A stretch of 9,998 nucleotides of DNA from an uncultured Devosia sp. GTDB lineage: Bacteria > Pseudomonadota > Alphaproteobacteria > Rhizobiales > Devosiaceae. The position numbers were made by a program, and so were the translations under genes. The stretch lies in NCBI GenBank assembly GCA_946481445.1, contig CAMLOA010000036.1, positions 1 to 9,998 of the forward strand, in the 5' to 3' direction. The notes under the pieces were generated by a model that made no database searches, had not been told where the DNA came from, and was given only the letters and a program-made list of their open reading frames with translations. Below are positions 6,989-9,998 of the stretch, piece by piece (position 1 is the stretch's first letter; each line of letters starts with the position of its first letter).

Positions 6989-8114
6989 CTATCCCTCGGC
7001 GGCGACGTCCGTCGCCACGCCGACCCGCTGTGCCAGCGCGGCCTCCATGAACTCGTCCAGGTCACCATCCAGCACCACGGAGGGCTGGCCGCTTTCGACG
7101 CCTGTGCGCAGGTCCTTGACCATCTGGTAGGGCTGCAGCACGTAGGAGCGGATCTGGTGGCCCCAGCCGATATCGGTCTTGCTGGCGGCCTGCGCGTTGG
7201 CCGCCTCTTCGCGCTTCTGCAGTTCAGCCTCGTAGAGGCGCGATTTCAGCATGGCCATGGCGGTGGCGCGGTTCTTGTGCTGGCTGCGCTCCTGCTGGCA
7301 GGCGACAATGATGCCGGATGGGATGTGGGTAATGCGGATGGCCGAGTCCGTGGTGTTCACGTGCTGGCCGCCCGCACCCGATGCCCGGTAGGTGTCGACT
7401 TTGAGGTCGGATTCGCGGATTTCGATGTCGATGGAGTCATCGATCACCGGGTAGACCCAGCAGCTCGAAAAGCTCGTATGCCGGCGCGCCGCCGAATCGT
7501 AGGGGCTGATGCGCACGAGGCGGTGCACGCCGCTTTCGGTCTTGAGCCAGCCATAGGCATTGTGCCCGCTGACCTGGATGGTGGCCGATTTGATGCCGGC
7601 CTCTTCCCCGTCATGCATTTCGAGCACCTGGACCTTCATCTTCCGGCGCTCGGCCCAGCGCGTATACATGCGCAGCAGCATGTTCGCCCAATCCTGGCTC
7701 TCGGTGCCGCCGGCGCCGGAGTGGATCTCGACATAGCAGTCGTTGGCGTCGACTTCGCCCGAGAGCAGGGTCTCGATCTGGCGGCGGCGCGCGCTCTGCT
7801 TGAGCTCGATCAGCGCGGCTTCGGCTTCCTTGACGATCTCTTCGTCGCCTTCGGCCTCGCCCATCTCGATCAGTTCGACATTGTCGCGGATGCCAGCCTC
7901 GAGTTCGCGCACGGCCTTGACCGCCACGTCGAGTTCGTCGCGCTCGCGCATCTTGGTGCGCGCTTTTTCCGGGTCGTTCCAGAATTCGGGGGATTCGGTC
8001 TCGGCGGTCAGCGCGTCGAGGCGCAGTTCAGCAGTATCCCAGTCAAAGATGCCTCCTCAGCAGGGTCAGAACCTGCTCGATTTCGGCGACGGTCTTTTCG
8101 ATTTCCGCACGCAT
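6989..8114 (-). CDS. prfB: peptide chain release factor 2, with programmed +1 frameshift
   Basis: RF2 ends translation at UGA and UAA on the ribosome. The coding sequence is in two frames. From the ATG at 8114-8112 (with AAGGA 10 to 14 bases upstream) 23 codons lead to an in-frame TGA (8045-8043). Reading resumes one base forward at GAC (8044-8042) and runs to the TAG at 6991-6989. The join is complement(6989..8044, 8046..8114), 374 residues, against 365 in E. coli. After the shift the protein reads '[16 protein letters not shown]', a normal RF2 N-terminus. The codon-recognition tripeptide is SPY at 203-205 (SPF in E. coli) and the catalytic GGQ is at 248-250 ('SGAGGQHVN'). A conventional reading of the second frame alone would begin at an internal ATG (7951) and lose 54 residues. 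It follows the deformylase-like gene by 51 bases and is probably in its operon, in addition to control by its own UGA. Confidence 0.97.
8042..8057 (-). promoter_or_regulatory. prfB: prfB programmed +1 frameshift site
   Basis: Read on the minus strand, AGGAGG (8057-8052), CAT, then CTT TGA C (8048-8042). This is the classic RF2 autoregulatory cassette: an internal Shine-Dalgarno three bases before the slippery CTT, with a UGA stop in the zero frame followed by C. When RF2 is scarce, UGA is read slowly, the CTT-decoding tRNA slips onto UUU, and full-length RF2 is made. E. coli has AGGGGG TAT CTT TGA C with the same spacing. The zero-frame product alone would be a 23-residue peptide. Confidence 0.96.
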
Positions 8115-8165
8115 TGGACAATTCCTTCAGTGTTGCCGCCCATGTAGCGGACGATGGCGGCGCGA

Positions 8166-8663
8166 TCAACCTCGGCGGGACTTTTCGAACTTCCGGAGCG
8201 CGGTGTCCCGCTTGAGCCGGGATATCCGGGAAAGGAAGAAGATGCCGCCGACCTGGTCGATCTCGTGCTGGGCCACTCTTGCGGGGAATCCGTCGAGCTT
8301 GAGCACCTGCTGCAGCCCTTCCGCGTCGTCAAAGGTCACCTCCACCCGTGTGGACCGCTCCACCGGCACCTCGATTCCGGGCATGGAAACCGAGCCCTCC
8401 GGGCCAAACACGGTTTCGGGGCTGCGCCACGCGATTTGCGGATTGTAGAGGACGCGATAGTCACGTCCTTGCACTTCGGGCGCAATGCTCACCACGACGA
8501 CGGGCTCATCCAGCCCAAGATGGGCAGCAGCCAGGCCATAGGCATGGACCTCCGACGCCGCCGCCAGCAGCGCCGCTCCCACTTCCCTCATGGGTTCATC
8601 CACTGGTCTTGCGATGGCTGGCCGCGTCAGTGCGGCGTTGGGCCAGGTCACGAAAGGCGGCAT
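8166..8663 (-). CDS. peptide deformylase-like protein, divergent active site
   Basis: The 165-residue product aligns by eye with peptide deformylases over its whole length ('YGLAAAHLG', 'YNPQI', 'GPEGSVSMPG', 'AQHEIDQVGGIFF', 'SRLKRD'). All three signature motifs are changed at functional positions. The Gln of motif 1 is H48. The metal-binding Cys of EGC(L/V)S is S91 (codon TCG, 8393-8391). The second metal-binding His of HExDH is Q137 (codon CAG, 8255-8253). H133 and E134 remain. Ordinary iron or zinc-dependent removal of formyl groups is therefore unlikely, and the protein may bind a substrate, metal or the ribosome in another way. Rhizobial genomes carry such paralogues, named 'peptide deformylase-like', beside a genuine Def encoded elsewhere. 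The ATG at 8663 is one base after the PBP stop (TGACATG), suggesting translational coupling; prfB follows 51 bases later. The frame is intact, which argues against a pseudogene. Confidence 0.88.
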   Translation of the reverse strand: MPPFVTWPNAALTRPAIARPVDEPMREVGAALLAAASEVHAYGLAAAHLGLDEPVVVVSIAPEVQGRDYRVLYNPQIAWRSPETVFGPEGSVSMPGIEVPVERSTRVEVTFDDAEGLQQVLKLDGFPARVAQHEIDQVGGIFFLSRISRLKRDTALRKFEKSRRG

Positions 8664-8664
8664 G

Positions 8665-9998
8665 TCAGAACAGGCCGCCGCGGCCCACCCCGATTTCGAC
8701 CCACTGCCCGGTATCGGCGTCATACACCCGCTGGCCCGGCTGCTGCGGAGCGGGCTGTGCCGTGAAGGCCCCGCCATATTGCTGCTGCATGGCCTGCTCG
8801 CGCATGATGGCATCGATGGCGTTGACATCCACGCCGATGACCGACGTCATCAGGTTCGGGCCGGTGCCCGGCTTGAAGGCTTCCTGGATAGCCGGGCCCC
8901 CTTCGTAGGCAGCCACACCCGAATTGGGGTCGATCCACGCAGTCGCCATTCCGGGCGGGACGTTGAAGGGCGTTGCCGGCTTGCCGGCCAGCGCCTTGGC
9001 CATGAAGTCGGTGAAGATCGGCACCGCAAAGGAGCCGCCCGTGACCGACGAGCCCATCGAGCGGGGCTGGTCGTAGCCGACATAGACGCCAACGACGAGT
9101 TCGGGCGTGAACCCTACGAACCAGGCGTCCTTGTAGTCGTTGGTCGTCCCCGTCTTCCCGGCGACGGGCCGGTTGAGAACCCTGGCCGCGGTGCCGGTGC
9201 CCCGCTGCACCACGCCTTCCATCATTGAGGTGATCTGGTAGGCCGTCATCGGGTCGAGCACCTGCTCGCGATTGTCGATAATGGTGGGCTCGCCCTGGCC
9301 CGTCCAGGCTTCCGCCTCGCAGCCCTGGCAGAGGCGCTGGTCGTGGCGATAGACCGTCACACCATAGCGGTCCTGGATGCGGTCGATCAGCGTGGGCACG
9401 ATCTTGCGGCCACCATTGGCAATGGTGGCATAGGCAGCCGTCATGCGCATGTCGGTGGTTTCACCCGCACCCAGCGCCATGGCCAGCACCGGCTGCATGC
9501 TGTCATAGATGCCGAACAGGCGTGCATATTCGGCCACCAGCGGCATGCCGATATCCTTGGCCAGCCGCACCGTCATCACGTTCCGGCTGCGCTCGATGCC
9601 GCGCCGCAATGTCTGCGGCCCATAGAATTCCTGCGCGTAGTTTTCCGGCCGCCAGACGGAACCGTCGCCGTTGCGGATTTCCACCGGCGCGTCCAGCACG
9701 ACGGAGGCCGGCGTATAGCCGTTATCGAGTGCCGCCGCATAGACAAAGGGCTTGAAGGACGAGCCCGGCTGCCGCAGGGCCTGCGTGGCGCGGTTGAACT
9801 CGCTCATGGCATAGGAGAAGCCGCCGACCATGGCCAGTACGCGGCCGGTCCTGGGGTCCATGGCCACCAGCGCGCCCTCGATCTCGGGCACCTGCTGCAG
9901 GGTATAGATGCCCGGCTTGCCGGCAACCGGCGACACATAGACCACATCACCCACATTAAGAAGCGATGACAAGCTCTTCGAAACCCACGTGATTTCCG
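8665..9998 (-). CDS. mrcA: class A penicillin-binding protein 1A, C-terminal part (partial)
   Basis: The last 443 residues of a bifunctional peptidoglycan synthase are visible; the membrane helix and glycosyltransferase domain lie beyond the window edge. The visible part opens near the end of the OB-like domain found in proteobacterial PBP1a ('VGDVVYVSP') and continues into the transpeptidase domain. The catalytic motifs are complete: SSFK at visible residues 79-82 ('QPGSSFKPF'), SRN at 137-139, and KTG at 281-283 ('AGKTGTTNDYKDAWFVG', codons 9156-9148). It cross-links stem peptides in the periplasm and should be acylated by beta-lactams. A Cys pair sits in 'LCQGCEAE' (visible residues 223 and 226), which could form a disulfide. 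The Gln-rich tail ends in 'GVGRGGLF'. The start is off the window, so length is not known. The stop TGA is one base from the deformylase-like start. The name follows PBP1a family usage. Confidence 0.93.
   Translation of the reverse strand, partial: EITWVSKSLSSLLNVGDVVYVSPVAGKPGIYTLQQVPEIEGALVAMDPRTGRVLAMVGGFSYAMSEFNRATQALRQPGSSFKPFVYAAALDNGYTPASVVLDAPVEIRNGDGSVWRPENYAQEFYGPQTLRRGIERSRNVMTVRLAKDIGMPLVAEYARLFGIYDSMQPVLAMALGAGETTDMRMTAAYATIANGGRKIVPTLIDRIQDRYGVTVYRHDQRLCQGCEAEAWTGQGEPTIIDNREQVLDPMTAYQITSMMEGVVQRGTGTAARVLNRPVAGKTGTTNDYKDAWFVGFTPELVVGVYVGYDQPRSMGSSVTGGSFAVPIFTDFMAKALAGKPATPFNVPPGMATAWIDPNSGVAAYEGGPAIQEAFKPGTGPNLMTSVIGVDVNAIDAIMREQAMQQQYGGAFTAQPAPQQPGQRVYDADTGQWVEIGVGRGGLF

Noticed and set aside
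6773..8215. A 480-codon plus-strand open frame running from the M23 gene across prfB.
   Set aside because: It starts out of frame within the M23 domain and continues antisense to RF2, both firmly identified; no domain is visible.
8245..8400. The deformylase-like gene as a pseudogene.
   Set aside because: The frame is open over the full family length, the substitutions are single conservative-looking residues at each motif, and similar deformylase-like paralogues are known in rhizobia, so a retained divergent protein is more likely.
8664..8828. Extension of the deformylase-like frame upstream to 8828.
   Set aside because: The extra 55 residues overlap the end of the PBP gene in another frame and have no deformylase character; the ATG at 8663 gives the normal start.

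Overview
The window looks like chromosomal core DNA from a GC-rich alphaproteobacterium of the order Hyphomicrobiales (Rhizobiales). A Devosia-like genus is my guess from protein style and is not proven. The grounds are the high GC content, the RF2 'SPYDS' variant, a peptide deformylase-like paralogue next to a class A penicillin-binding protein gene, and a very long AsmA/YhdP-like protein with an alphaproteobacterial C-terminus. Genes cover almost all of the window. No gene-free stretch exceeds 300 bases, and I see no tRNA, rRNA, CRISPR array, insertion sequence or prophage gene.

Layout. 1-176 (+): C-terminal end of an alpha/beta hydrolase. 177-326: a 150-base spacer holding a near-perfect 31-base inverted repeat (216-293) whose arms each fold into a hairpin. 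327-1577 (+): tyrS. 1578-1638: short convergent spacer with a GC-rich hairpin. 1639-5172 (-): a 1177-residue membrane-anchored AsmA/YhdP-type protein with no ATG start available. 5173-5270: divergent promoter region. 5271-5759 (+): a one-cysteine Bcp-type peroxiredoxin. 5824-6963 (+): a membrane-anchored M23 (LytM) endopeptidase-like protein with a coiled coil. 6968-6988: perfect hairpin between convergent genes. 6989-8114 (-): prfB (RF2), split by a programmed +1 frameshift. 8166-8663 (-): a deformylase-like protein that has lost key metal ligands. 8665-9998 (-): C-terminal transpeptidase part of a class A penicillin-binding protein, running off the window.

How the genes fit together. The minus-strand block PBP1a, deformylase-like, prfB is tightly packed, with 1 and 51 bases between genes, and is probably one operon joining wall synthesis to translation. 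The plus-strand M23 protein also acts on the wall. The AsmA/YhdP-type protein probably takes part in lipid or envelope traffic between the membranes. tyrS, prfB and the hydrolase are housekeeping functions.

The most notable points are the intact prfB frameshift cassette (AGGAGG, three bases, CTT TGA C), which a plain open-reading-frame caller misses; the degenerate deformylase active site; and the hairpin doublet in front of tyrS, which creates a false N-terminal extension. I do not see a clearly new multi-gene system here.
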